Part shown: piece after piece, positions 1-11,324 of the stretch
How the letters are laid out: each line of letters begins with the position of its first letter
Position numbering within the stretch: the stretch's first letter is position 1
NCBI RefSeq assembly: GCF_003319125.1
Contig: NZ_QOHG01000005.1
Location: 215,373 to 279,372 of the forward strand
Direction: 5' to 3'
Length of the DNA stretch: 64,000 nucleotides
Source: Blastococcus sp. TF02A-26
GTDB taxonomy: Bacteria; Actinomycetota; Actinomycetes; Mycobacteriales; Geodermatophilaceae
Position numbers and translations under genes: made by a program
Notes under the pieces: model-generated
Database searches by the model: none
The model's input: the letters and a program-made list of their open reading frames with translations, nothing else
Told to the model about the DNA's origin: nothing

Positions 1-2699
<2,699 letters not shown>

Positions 2700-2706
2700 T
2701 GAAGGA

Positions 2707-2758
2707 CCCCCTCGCCCCCCGCGCCACGCTCCGCGCGACGCGGGCCCCTGCGAGGGGG
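2707..2758 (+). terminator. Hairpin after the zincin gene
   Basis: CCCCCTCGC at 2707-2715 pairs perfectly with GCGAGGGGG at 2750-2758. An inner CCCGCG/CGCGGG pair (2718-2723 and 2739-2744) continues the stem. It starts seven bases after the stop codon. There is no U-tract, so termination is inferred from position and stability. Confidence 0.5.
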
Positions 2759-2794
2759 CCGACCCATCGTGCCGAGAGCGCTGAGCCCGCCGCG

Positions 2795-2800
2795 TAACGT
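2795..2800 (+). promoter_or_regulatory. Probable -10 box of leaderless GroES-like gene
   Basis: TAACGT is followed by seven bases and then GTG 2808. This favours GTG 2808 over the in-frame GTG at 2769, which would add 13 residues. Confidence 0.45.
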
Positions 2801-2807
2801 GATCACC

Positions 2808-3140
2808 GTGGCGGAGGTCAGGGGCGGCGGGCTGCCGATCAAGATGCTGCACGACCGCGTACTGGTCTCCCTGCGGCGCGAGGACGGCGAACGGCGGTCC
2901 ACCGGCGGCATCCTGATCCCGGCCACCGCCCAGGTCGCCAAGCGGCTGGTGTGGGGCGAGGCCCGCGGGGTCGGCCAGAGCGTCCGCCAGGTCAAGGTCG
3001 GCGACCAGGTGCTCTTCTCCCCCGAGGACCAGCACGAGGTCGAGGTGCACGGCGAGGAGCTGGTGATCCTCCGCGAGCGCGACGTGCACGCCGTCGCCGC
3101 CGAGCGCATCGAGGACACGAACACCGGGCTCTACCTCTAG
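2808..3140 (+). CDS. GroES-like (Cpn10 fold) protein
   Basis: A 110-residue protein with the chaperonin-10 fold: IKMLHDRVLVSL, then RSTGGILIPATA where canonical GroES has its mobile loop, KVGDQVLFSP as the barrel strand, and a C-terminal GLYL. Actinobacteria carry this second, divergent Cpn10-like protein in addition to the groES of the groESL operon. Its partner is not established. There is no groEL next to it, so it is not the main co-chaperonin operon. Its last bases overlap the convergent marR gene by four bases. Fold is clear; role is unknown. Confidence 0.82.
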   Translation: MAEVRGGGLPIKMLHDRVLVSLRREDGERRSTGGILIPATAQVAKRLVWGEARGVGQSVRQVKVGDQVLFSPEDQHEVEVHGEELVILRERDVHAVAAERIEDTNTGLYL

Positions 3141-3637
3141 TCGGGGGCGCCCTCCGCGCGGGCGTGCCGGGAGACGATCCCCGTCATCTCGGTGAGGAAC
3201 CGCGCCACGACGGCGATCTCGTCGTCGGTGTAGTCGCCCATCGCCTCGACCAGGTCCCGGGCGAGCCCGCCGAAGTGCTGGGCGCCGGCGGCCCGGGCGG
3301 TCTCCGACATCTCCAGGGTCACGCGCCGGCGGTCCTCGGGATCGCGCACCCGGCGCACGTGCCCGACCCGCTCCAGCCGGTCCACCAGCGCGGTCACCGA
3401 CGCCGAGCGCAGGTCCACCGCCGCGCCCAGGCCACCGGCGGTCAGCGCCTGCCCGTGCCGGGCGGCGTCCATCACCGCCACCAGCGCGCGGACGTCGGTG
3501 CGGTTGAGCCCGTGCTCCGCGGCGAACCGCTGGTTGACGGCGTCCAGCTCGACGGAGAGCCGGCGCAGCAGCAGCGCGACCTCCCTGCGCGCCGCCGTGG
3601 CCTCGTCCATGGCGCCGCCTTCGCCGTGCCGGTGCAT
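3137..3637 (-). CDS. MarR-family transcriptional regulator
   Basis: A winged-helix repressor of 166 residues. The HTH region LTAGGLGAAVDLRSASVTALVDRLERVGHVRRVRDPEDRRRV contains the wing motif D-x-R-R-x typical of MarR. It is divergent from an MmpL transporter and a palindrome lies between the two start codons, so it most likely represses the transporter and itself. ATG 3637 has AGGA eight bases upstream; a second ATG at 3610 is possible and would remove nine residues. MarR proteins usually sense small phenolic or drug-like ligands or oxidants; the ligand here is unknown. Confidence 0.9.
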   Translation of the reverse strand: MHRHGEGGAMDEATAARREVALLLRRLSVELDAVNQRFAAEHGLNRTDVRALVAVMDAARHGQALTAGGLGAAVDLRSASVTALVDRLERVGHVRRVRDPEDRRRVTLEMSETARAAGAQHFGGLARDLVEAMGDYTDDEIAVVARFLTEMTGIVSRHARAEGAPD

Positions 3638-3653
3638 CCGGATCGTCCTAATC

Positions 3654-3668
3654 TCTCGAAGATCGAGA
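3654..3668. promoter_or_regulatory. Candidate MarR operator between marR and mmpL
   Basis: TCTCGA-AGA-TCGAGA is a perfect inverted repeat with six-base arms. It is centred in the 56-base divergent intergenic region and overlaps a possible plus-strand -10 (GACTAT, 3666-3671). Confidence 0.6.
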
Positions 3669-3693
3669 CTATCGCCGTTCGAGGGAAATCGTC

Positions 3694-5781
3694 ATGCCGC
3701 GCAGGACCTCCGTCGCCCGCTGGCTGCTGCCGGCCCTCGTCGTCCTGGCCTGGATCGCCCTCTCCGCTCCCCTCGGGTCGTTCAGCGGGAAGCTCGGCGA
3801 CGTCCAGACCAACGACTCCGCCGCTTTCCTCCCCGACAGCGCCGAGTCCACGCGGGTCTCGGAGCTGCTGCGCGAGTTCGACACCGAGCGCTCCCTGCCG
3901 GTGATCCTGCTGTGGGAGAGCGAGGACGGCGCGCTCGACCCCGCCGCGCTGGAGGAGATCACCGCCCGCGTCGACGAGGCGGTCGCCGTCGCCGACGAGG
4001 CCGGCGCGCTCAACGGCGAGCCGTCCCCACCCCTGCCGTCCGAGGACGGCGAGGCGGTGCAGGCCGTCCTGCCCTTCAGCCCGGACCTCGGCGACGCGCT
4101 CGCCGACGTGATCGACGACCTCCGCGCCTTGCCCGTGGTGGACGGGACGACGGAGTACGTCACCGGTCCCGGCGCGCTCTTCAACGACTTCGCCGCGGGC
4201 TTCTCCGGCATCGACGGGCTGCTGCTCCTCGCGGCCTTCGGCGTCGTCCTGGTCATCCTGCTCGTCGTCTACCGCAGCCCCCTGCTGCCCCTCCTCGTCA
4301 TCCTCACCGCCGGTCTGGCCCTGGTGGCCGCGCTGGCGGTCGCCTACCTGCTGGCCGACCGGGGCTGGATCGAGGTCAACGGGCAGAGCCAGGGCATCGC
4401 GTCGATCCTCGTCGTCGGCGCGGCCACCGACTACGGCCTGCTGCTCGTGGCCCGCTACCGCGAGGAGCTGCGCCGCGAGGAGTCACCCCTGGCTGCGATG
4501 AGGGTGGCGCTGAGGCAGTCCTGGGAGCCCATCGCGGCCTCTGCGGCGACCGTCGTCCTCGGCGTCGCGTGCCTGCTCTTCTCCGACCTCGGCTCCAACC
4601 GCGGGCTGGGCCCCATCTCCGCCGTCGGCATCGCCCTGGCGATGGTGGCCACGCTGACCTTCCTCCCTGCGGCCCTCGTGCTGCTCGGCCGGGCCGCGTT
4701 CTGGCCGTTCCGGCCGCGCTACGGCAGCGAGCACGCACACGGCCGCGGCTGGGAGCGGATCGCCGGGATCGTCGGCCGCCGTCCCGGCCGGGCGCTGCTG
4801 GGGAGCGTGGGGCTGCTCGTCGTCCTCGCCGCCTTCGTGCCGACGTTCGACGCCGAGGGCATCCCGCTGTCGGAGGCAGTGCGCGGCGGGTCGCCGTCCG
4901 GCGAGGGCCAGGTCGCGCTGGCCCGCCACTACGACGCCGGTGCGGCCAGCCCGGCCACGATCGTCACCCCCGCCGACCGGTGGGAGGAGGTCGCCGCGGC
5001 GGCCGGCGAGGTGGACGGCGTCGCGGGCGTCGAGCCGTTCACCGGGCAGCGCGGCGGCCCCCCGGAGCCGGGCGCCCAGCCACGGGAGGTCGACGGCCTG
5101 GTCCGGCTGGACGCCACGCTGGACGACGCCCCCGACAGCACCGCCGCCCAGCAGACCGTCGCCGACTTGCGGGCCGCGGTGTCCGACGTCGACCCGGACG
5201 CCCTGGTCGGGGGCTCGACGGCGCAGGACCTCGACACCCAGGACACCGCCGCGCGCGACCTGGCGGTGATCGTGCCGCTGGTGCTGCTGGTCATCACGGT
5301 CGTGCTGGCCCTGCTGCTGCGGGCTCTGGTGGCGCCGGTCCTGCTGGTCGCCACGGTCGCGCTCAGCGTCCTGGCCACGCTCGGTGTCGCGGCGCTGGTC
5401 TTCGACCCGCTGTTCGGCTTCCCCAGCAGCGATCCGCAGGTGCTGCTCATCGGGTTCGTGTTCCTGGTCGCCCTGGGGATCGACTACAACATCTTCCTCA
5501 TGACCCGGGCCCGGGAGGAGTCTCTCCGGCACGGCACCAGGGACGGCGTGCTGCGCGCCCTGGCCGTCACCGGAGGGGTGATCACCAGCGCCGGGCTGGT
5601 GCTCGCGGCCACGTTCGGGGCGCTGACCGTGCTGCCGCTGGTGATCCTCATCCAGCTGGGCTTCCTGGTCGGCTTCGGCGTCCTCCTCGACACCTTCGTC
5701 GTCCGCACGCTGATGGTGCCGGCCGCGGTCCGCCTGATCGGCGACCGCGTCTGGTGGCCGAGCGCGCTGGCCCGCCGCTAA
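3694..5781 (+). CDS. MMPL-family RND transporter
   Basis: An inner-membrane proton-driven exporter of 695 residues with the two-fold RND layout: TM1 (about residues 8-28), a periplasm-facing loop, five TM helices to about residue 345, then TM7 (about 365-385), a second loop, and TM8-12. Both proton-relay Asp-Tyr pairs are present: TDYGLL near residue 245 and IDYNIFL near residue 595. The family moves lipids, siderophores or drugs; the substrate is unknown here. ATG 3694 has GAGGGA seven bases upstream. It is divergent from a MarR gene that probably controls it, a common arrangement for drug efflux. Confidence 0.92.
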   Translation: MPRRTSVARWLLPALVVLAWIALSAPLGSFSGKLGDVQTNDSAAFLPDSAESTRVSELLREFDTERSLPVILLWESEDGALDPAALEEITARVDEAVAVADEAGALNGEPSPPLPSEDGEAVQAVLPFSPDLGDALADVIDDLRALPVVDGTTEYVTGPGALFNDFAAGFSGIDGLLLLAAFGVVLVILLVVYRSPLLPLLVILTAGLALVAALAVAYLLADRGWIEVNGQSQGIASILVVGAATDYGLLLVARYREELRREESPLAAMRVALRQSWEPIAASAATVVLGVACLLFSDLGSNRGLGPISAVGIALAMVATLTFLPAALVLLGRAAFWPFRPRYGSEHAHGRGWERIAGIVGRRPGRALLGSVGLLVVLAAFVPTFDAEGIPLSEAVRGGSPSGEGQVALARHYDAGAASPATIVTPADRWEEVAAAAGEVDGVAGVEPFTGQRGGPPEPGAQPREVDGLVRLDATLDDAPDSTAAQQTVADLRAAVSDVDPDALVGGSTAQDLDTQDTAARDLAVIVPLVLLVITVVLALLLRALVAPVLLVATVALSVLATLGVAALVFDPLFGFPSSDPQVLLIGFVFLVALGIDYNIFLMTRAREESLRHGTRDGVLRALAVTGGVITSAGLVLAATFGALTVLPLVILIQLGFLVGFGVLLDTFVVRTLMVPAAVRLIGDRVWWPSALARR

Positions 5782-6752
5782 AGGGCGCCGGCGCGCACCT
5801 TCGACAGCCACTCGTCGGCGTCGGTGAACGCGGCGTCGGTCGCGTCATCGGACACCGGCCGGTTCTCCCGCTCGTCGGCCCGCGGATAGGAGCCCAGGAA
5901 GCGGACGTCGTCGCAGACGCGGTGCAGGGCGGCCAGGGTCTCCCCCACCCGCGCCTCGGCGACGTGTCCCTCGCAGTCCAGGGAGAAGGAGTAGACCCAG
6001 CGGCGCTCGCGGGTGGGCCGGGACTCGATCCGGGTGAGGCTGATCCCCCGGGCGGCGAACTCGCGCAGCACGTCGAGCAGCGCCCCGGTCCGGTCCGCCA
6101 CGACCGCCACCAGCGAGGTCTTGTCGTTGCCGGTCGGCTCCGGGAGCGGTCCGGGCGGGGCGACCAGGACGAAGCGGGTCACCGCGCCCCGGTGGTCGGC
6201 GATGTCCTCCGCGATCGGCACCAGGCCGTAGCGCCGGGCGGCGATCGGCGCGCAGACGGCGGCGTCGTAGCGCCCGGCCGCGACCGCCTCAGCCGAACCG
6301 GCGGTCGACGTCTCGGACTGCGGCGAGAGCGTGGGCAGGTGCGCGGCGAGCCAGCGGGCCGTCTGGGCCAGCGCGTGCGGGTGGCTGGCCACGGAGCGGA
6401 CGTCGGCGAGCGTGGTGCCCGGGCGCCCGGCCAGCACGAACGTCGGCTCGAGGAAGACCTCGCGGGTGATGAGCAGCGGGGCGCCGTCGGCGAGGCCGTC
6501 CATGGTCGCCGGCACCGAGCCCTCGATGCTGTTCTCGAACGGCACCAGCGCCGCGTCGACCTCACCGGCTCGGACGGCGGCGAGCGCGGCGGCCACCGTG
6601 GGGCGTGGCGAGCGGGGCGCGGAGTCCCCGACTGCCCTGCTCAGCGCCGCCTCGGCGAAGGTACCCTCGGGACCCAGGTAGGCGAACCGCGTCGGAGACG
6701 TGCTGGTGGGCCTCGCGTCCGGAGACGCGGCGTCCATGGGCATCGCGGGCAT
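5778..6752 (-). CDS. pheA: Prephenate dehydratase
   Basis: Converts prephenate to phenylpyruvate in phenylalanine synthesis. The protein has 324 residues and is a stand-alone dehydratase without a chorismate mutase domain. The catalytic half starts AYLGPEGTFAEAAL, contains PFENSIEGSV and ends with the TRF motif (GAVTRFVLV). The C-terminal ACT domain (KTSLVAVVADRTGALLDVL, IESRPT) is the phenylalanine feedback site. ATG 6752 is preferred over ATG 6743 and 6737 because TACCCT ends six bases upstream, implying a leaderless mRNA. The stop overlaps the convergent mmpL stop by four bases. Confidence 0.95.
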   Translation of the reverse strand: MPAMPMDAASPDARPTSTSPTRFAYLGPEGTFAEAALSRAVGDSAPRSPRPTVAAALAAVRAGEVDAALVPFENSIEGSVPATMDGLADGAPLLITREVFLEPTFVLAGRPGTTLADVRSVASHPHALAQTARWLAAHLPTLSPQSETSTAGSAEAVAAGRYDAAVCAPIAARRYGLVPIAEDIADHRGAVTRFVLVAPPGPLPEPTGNDKTSLVAVVADRTGALLDVLREFAARGISLTRIESRPTRERRWVYSFSLDCEGHVAEARVGETLAALHRVCDDVRFLGSYPRADERENRPVSDDATDAAFTDADEWLSKVRAGAL

Positions 6753-6758
6753 CCGACG

Positions 6759-6764
6759 AGGGTA
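6759..6764 (-). promoter_or_regulatory. Probable -10 box of leaderless pheA
   Basis: TACCCT on the minus strand, six bases before ATG 6752. Same hexamer and spacing as at serS. Confidence 0.5.
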
Positions 6765-6858
6765 GTGCGGGCGGGGCGGACGGGATGTCCACCCCGGGGG
6801 AACCGCCTCGCAGCTGGCCGGGACGGCCGGCCCACCAGTTCGTCGAGTGGAGGGATGC

Positions 6859-8532
6859 GTGACCCCCGGCACCATCCGCGTCACCGAGCGTGATCTGGAT
6901 GCTGCGCTGTGGCGTCTTCTGGCGGCGAGCGACCCCGTCGACCCGCCGGCGTTCGCCCGGGAGCACGACGAGCTGGCCCCGCTGTTCCTCTCCGCGACCG
7001 ATCCCACCTGGGTGGCCTGGAGACACGCGTTCGACGCCCGCCGAGCCCTGATCGACGCCGAGCCGGACGCCGTCCCCGCGGCCGTCGGCGCCGCCCGGAC
7101 CGCGCTCGGCGGCTGCCCGCCCACCGCCCTGACCGCGCTGACGCTGGCCTACCTCGCGCACGTGGAGGCGACCGCGGACCACGTCGACGCCGCCATGCTG
7201 CTGGCCGTCGACGCCAGCCTGCTGGCCGAGGCCGCCGGCTCGGGCTCCGGCGGGAGCGGTCCGGGCCGCGCGCACCACCAGGCACACCTGTGGCTGTCGC
7301 TGACGCTGGGCGCCCTGGACCTCGAGCAGCTGGCCGTCGCCCAGGCGCTGCAGGGCTCCCGGATCGCCGCGGGCCTGCCCGACCTCGCCGACCGGTGGCA
7401 GCTGCTGCGGCTGTGCGCCCAGCAGCACGCCGAGCTGGCCCAGACCCAGTGCCGCCGCGGCCAGGACCAGCGTGCCGCGGAACTGGCCGCCGTCGCGCTC
7501 GGCTGCGCCACCGAGGCCCGCGAGCTGGACCGGGAACCGGACCCGGCCGACCAGGACCTGCTCGACGTCGTCCAGGCGTGGGCCATGGCCTGCGCCGGCG
7601 ACCTCGACGGGGCGCTCGGCCCGCTGCGCCGGGCACACCGGCGGGTGCACCGCGACGGTGGCGTGTGGCTGCGCGGCTACACCGACCTCGTGCTGGCCCG
7701 CCTGCTCGCGCGCCTGTCGCGCGACCGCACCGGCGGGGGCTCCGCCGAGGAGGCCACCGACCTGCTGGTCGACGCCGCCGGCGCCTTCGCCGCCACCGGC
7801 GACCGGCGCCGCTACCGCCAGTGCCTGCTCGAGCTCGGCCAGGCCACGGCCGCGCAGGGCCGCCCTGCCGAGGCGCTGCACTGGCTCGAGGCCTACCGGG
7901 CCGAGGCCGGGCGGGCGCACGCCCGCAGCCGGGAGCTGTGGGCGGAGATGTTCGTCCGCCGCAGCCGGCTGCGCGAGGCCGAGCGGCAGGCCGCCGTCCT
8001 GCGCACCTACGCGCTGGAGGACCCCCTCACCGGGCTGGGCAACCGGCGCAGCGCCGAGCGCCGGCTGGGCAGCATGCCGCTGGGCGAGGCGCCGCTGTCG
8101 CTGGCCGTCGTCGACGTCGACCGGTTCAAGGAGGTCAACGACGACACCTCGCACTCCCACGGCGACGAGGTGCTGCGCCGGGTGGCCGACCTGCTGCGCG
8201 AGCACTGCCGCGGCGGCGACGAGGTCTACCGGTGGGCGGGCGACGAGTTCCTCGTCGTGCTGCCCGACGCCAGCGAGAGCCAGGCCCTGCTCGCGATGGA
8301 GCGGCTCCGTGCCGCCGTGGCCGACGCCGACTGGGGTGACCTGCAGCTGCCCGATCCCGTGACGGTCAGCATCGGGGTGGCCACCGCGCCCACCCGCGAC
8401 CCGGAGCAGGCCGCGGTGCCCTCGGGCTGGCGCTCCCTGTTCGACACCGCCGACCTCCACCTCTTCAGCGCCAAGCGTGGCGGGCGCAACCGCGTGCGCG
8501 CCCCCGGGGCCGCGGGCGGGGAGAGCGCATGA
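6859..8532 (+). CDS. TPR-repeat diguanylate cyclase (GGDEF)
   Basis: A 557-residue soluble protein. Residues 1 to about 380 are Ala/Leu-rich helical repeats resembling TPRs, probably a sensor or partner-binding scaffold. Residues about 385-550 are a GGDEF domain (DPLTGLGNRR, VDVDRFKEVND). The signature is AGDEF (near residue 460), an accepted active variant. RGGD, five residues upstream, is the product-inhibition I-site, so c-di-GMP synthesis with feedback control is expected. GTG 6859 is chosen because GGAGGG lies just upstream; GTG 6847 is less well placed. It overlaps the next gene by four bases (ATGA), so the two paralogues are co-translated. Confidence 0.88.
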   Translation: MTPGTIRVTERDLDAALWRLLAASDPVDPPAFAREHDELAPLFLSATDPTWVAWRHAFDARRALIDAEPDAVPAAVGAARTALGGCPPTALTALTLAYLAHVEATADHVDAAMLLAVDASLLAEAAGSGSGGSGPGRAHHQAHLWLSLTLGALDLEQLAVAQALQGSRIAAGLPDLADRWQLLRLCAQQHAELAQTQCRRGQDQRAAELAAVALGCATEARELDREPDPADQDLLDVVQAWAMACAGDLDGALGPLRRAHRRVHRDGGVWLRGYTDLVLARLLARLSRDRTGGGSAEEATDLLVDAAGAFAATGDRRRYRQCLLELGQATAAQGRPAEALHWLEAYRAEAGRAHARSRELWAEMFVRRSRLREAERQAAVLRTYALEDPLTGLGNRRSAERRLGSMPLGEAPLSLAVVDVDRFKEVNDDTSHSHGDEVLRRVADLLREHCRGGDEVYRWAGDEFLVVLPDASESQALLAMERLRAAVADADWGDLQLPDPVTVSIGVATAPTRDPEQAAVPSGWRSLFDTADLHLFSAKRGGRNRVRAPGAAGGESA

Positions 8533-11267
8533 CCGCCTCGCGGTGGGACTCCTGTGACGAATCGGGCGATGCGGCCGCGTCCGTCCGGCGCGCCCCGGGA
8601 GGGGTGCGTGACACCCCCGAGGGCGACGTGCACAGTGCGCTCGTGCCCCCGGGAGCCCTGCATCACCGGGTGACCGCTGCCCTGTCCGACTGGCGGCTGG
8701 ACGACGCCGAGGAGCTGCTGGCCGACGTCGAGGGCGACCCGTCGCCCTTCGCCGCCCCGACCGCGCCCCCGGACGCCCCGGACGCCGACGTCGCCGCCGT
8801 CCTCGGCCGCGCCTGGGCCGACACCCTGCGCGCCGAGCTGCTCGTCCGCCGGCTGCGCATGGCCGGCTTCACGCTCGTCGGCGACCCCGTGGACTCGCTG
8901 CCCGGCGAGCCGCCCGCCGCACCGCTGGACCTGCACGCCGGCATCGCCGGCCTGCTCGACCGCCCCGACGGCGCTCCCGAGGCGCAGACGGAGCCGGCGT
9001 CGCGCGCGGCCCTGGCCATCGCCCTCGTGCGCTCCGCCAAGGCCGCCTTCGACGCGACCGACGACGACCTGCAGCGCGCCGCCGGCCTGGCCCGGCACGC
9101 GCGCATCGAGCTGCTGTCCCGGCGGATCGACGCGGCGATGGACGAGGCGGTGGAGGCCGCCAGCCTGCTCGACCCGGCACTGCCGCCGTCGGCACTGCTG
9201 GTGGACACCCTCGCCACGCTGGCCGGCGTGCTGGCCGACCTGGAGCTGATGCCGCTGGCGCTGGACTACCAGCGCCGCGCCCACCGCACCGCGCTGGACG
9301 CCGCGGCCGCCCCGGAGCTGCTGGGACCGGAGGACGGCGATCCGGACGTCCTCGTCGCCCGCGCCGCGACCCGGCTGGGCGAGCTGTGCGCCGAGCTCGG
9401 CGAGGGGCTGCTCGACGACGGCGTGCCGGACTCCGCGGACCCGCACTTCGCCGAGGCGCGGCAGCTGGCCGAGGACGCGCTGGCCCTGCTGCCCCCCGAG
9501 GCGCCGGACGCCGTCGTCGCCGCGCAGGTGGTGCACGGCTGGGCGCTGGTGGGGCTCGGCGAGCACGCCGCCGCGGCCGGTCCGCTGCGCGCCGCCGTCC
9601 GCATCACCAGCGCCACCGGCGACCGCGCCGTGCTGGCCGCCGCCCTGCTCGCGCTCGGCCGTGCCCTGCGCCGCCAGGGCGACGGGCACGACGCCGACGA
9701 GCAGCTGGCCAAGGCGCTGGCCCTGGCCACCGAGCACGGGCTGCCCCGGCTCCGGCGGGCCGCGCTGCGCGAGCTGTGCACCCTCCACGCCGACCTGGAC
9801 GACGCCGGCCGGGCCCTGCCGTACCTGCAGGCCTACCTCGCCGACGAGCTCGACCGCGTCGACGAGCGCCGCACCCGGTGGGTGGAGCTCTTCGGCCGGC
9901 GCAAGAGCCTGCTGGAGACCGAGCGGGCCGCCGGGCAGCTGCGCCGGCAGGCCTACGAGGACCCACTGACCCACCTGCCCAACCGCCGCTACGCCGAGGC
10001 GCGGCTGGACGGGCTGATCTCGGCCGGCACGATGCCGGCGCTCGCCGTGGTCGACGTCGACCGGTTCAAGTCGATCAACGACGCGATCGGCCACCCCGGC
10101 GGCGACGCGGTGCTGCGGATCGTCGCCGACCTGCTCATCGACGGCTGCCGCGACACCGACGAGGTCTGCCGCTGGGCCGGTGACGAGTTCGTCGTCCTGC
10201 TGCCGGAGACCACCGCGGAGCAGGCCGAGCGGGCGCTGGAGCGCATCCGCCGGGCCGTGGCCGGCCACGACTGGTCCGCGCTCGGTCTGACCGTCCCCGT
10301 CACCATCAGCGTGGGCGTCGCCTCGGCCACCCGCGGCGACGACCGGCGCACCCTCTTCGCCGCCGCCGACGGCGTCCTCTACGACGCCAAGCGCAGCGGC
10401 CGGGACCGCGTCGTGCGGCTGTCGGCGGTCACCCAGCGACCGGAGGCCCCCGCGGCACCGGCGGTCGTCGAGCCGGCCGCCGTCGAGCCCGCCGCCGTCG
10501 AGCCCGTCGAGCCGGCCGTGCTGGAGTCCGCAGACGACCCGTCCCCCGCCGGCGTCTCCTCCGGGTTCGCTCCGCTGCTGCTCGAGCCGCAGCCGGCCGA
10601 CGTCCCGCTGGCCGGGCCTGCGCCGCTCCCGCCGACGCCGGTCCGCACCCGCGCCCCCGAGCCCGAGGTCGTCTGGGCCACCGGACGCAGCACCGAGCAG
10701 GTGCTCGCCCTCGTCCGCGAGGCACGCGCCGCCCACCCGGACCGGCCCGCCGTCGTGGTGCGGGCGACCGCCGAGACCCTCCTGGCCCTGACCGGGGAGC
10801 ACGAGCAGACCACCGTCGACGCCGCGGCCATGTCCGCCGCCGTCGGTCCGCTGCCGGAGCCGGCCGGCCGGGTCGTCGTCCTCTCCGCCGGGGGCGGGGA
10901 CGCCGGGATCGCCGCCGAGGCCGCGTTCGCCGCGCGGGTGACCGGCACCGACGTCGTCCGGGTCGCCGATCTCGGCGGCAGCCGGATGCACAGCGGCCTG
11001 CCCGACCCGTCGGTGCTGGCCGACGCCGACTGCCTCGTCGTCGTCGCCGGCCTGGACGCCTCGCTGGCGGGTCTGGTCGCCGCCACCACCGACGTGCCGG
11101 TCGTGGCGGTGCCGACGTCGACGGGTCAGCCGGGGTCCTTCGGCGGGTTCGGCGCGCTGCTCACGATGCTCAACTCCTCCACGCCCGGCGTGGTGGTGAG
11201 CAACATCGACAACGGCCACGCGGCCGGGGTCTTCGCCGCACGGATCGCGCGCCGCACCGCGCGATAG
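8529..11267 (+). CDS. TPR-GGDEF-LarB fusion protein
   Basis: A 912-residue paralogue of the upstream gene with an extra domain. Residues 1 to about 470 are TPR-like repeats. Residues about 475-635 are a GGDEF domain (DPLTHLPNRR; AGDEF near 549; I-site RDTD). Residues about 635-708 are a Pro/Ala/Val/Glu-rich linker. Residues about 708-912 closely resemble LarB, the PurE-fold enzyme that carboxylates and cleaves NaAD in nickel-pincer cofactor synthesis: PEVVWATGRSTEQ, VVVLSAGGGDAGIAAEAAF, VVVVAGLDASLAGLVA, VVAVPTSTGQPGSFGGFGALLTML and NIDNGHAAG. The LNSC motif, where I place the family's reactive Cys, reads LNSS here, so the usual LarB chemistry may be lost. No larC, larE or larA lies nearby. 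Confidence 0.85.
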   Translation: MTASRWDSCDESGDAAASVRRAPGGVRDTPEGDVHSALVPPGALHHRVTAALSDWRLDDAEELLADVEGDPSPFAAPTAPPDAPDADVAAVLGRAWADTLRAELLVRRLRMAGFTLVGDPVDSLPGEPPAAPLDLHAGIAGLLDRPDGAPEAQTEPASRAALAIALVRSAKAAFDATDDDLQRAAGLARHARIELLSRRIDAAMDEAVEAASLLDPALPPSALLVDTLATLAGVLADLELMPLALDYQRRAHRTALDAAAAPELLGPEDGDPDVLVARAATRLGELCAELGEGLLDDGVPDSADPHFAEARQLAEDALALLPPEAPDAVVAAQVVHGWALVGLGEHAAAAGPLRAAVRITSATGDRAVLAAALLALGRALRRQGDGHDADEQLAKALALATEHGLPRLRRAALRELCTLHADLDDAGRALPYLQAYLADELDRVDERRTRWVELFGRRKSLLETERAAGQLRRQAYEDPLTHLPNRRYAEARLDGLISAGTMPALAVVDVDRFKSINDAIGHPGGDAVLRIVADLLIDGCRDTDEVCRWAGDEFVVLLPETTAEQAERALERIRRAVAGHDWSALGLTVPVTISVGVASATRGDDRRTLFAAADGVLYDAKRSGRDRVVRLSAVTQRPEAPAAPAVVEPAAVEPAAVEPVEPAVLESADDPSPAGVSSGFAPLLLEPQPADVPLAGPAPLPPTPVRTRAPEPEVVWATGRSTEQVLALVREARAAHPDRPAVVVRATAETLLALTGEHEQTTVDAAAMSAAVGPLPEPAGRVVVLSAGGGDAGIAAEAAFAARVTGTDVVRVADLGGSRMHSGLPDPSVLADADCLVVVAGLDASLAGLVAATTDVPVVAVPTSTGQPGSFGGFGALLTMLNSSTPGVVVSNIDNGHAAGVFAARIARRTAR

Positions 11268-11324
11268 CGGTGTCGTGACCGGTGGCGGGCCGGGAGGGTC
11301 CCCGCCGGGCGCGACGTCAGCGGC

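Noticed and set aside
3498..6893. A long plus-strand frame overlapping marR, mmpL and pheA
   Set aside because: Composition is Arg/Gly/Pro repeats with no domain match; the overlapping frames encode well-supported proteins.
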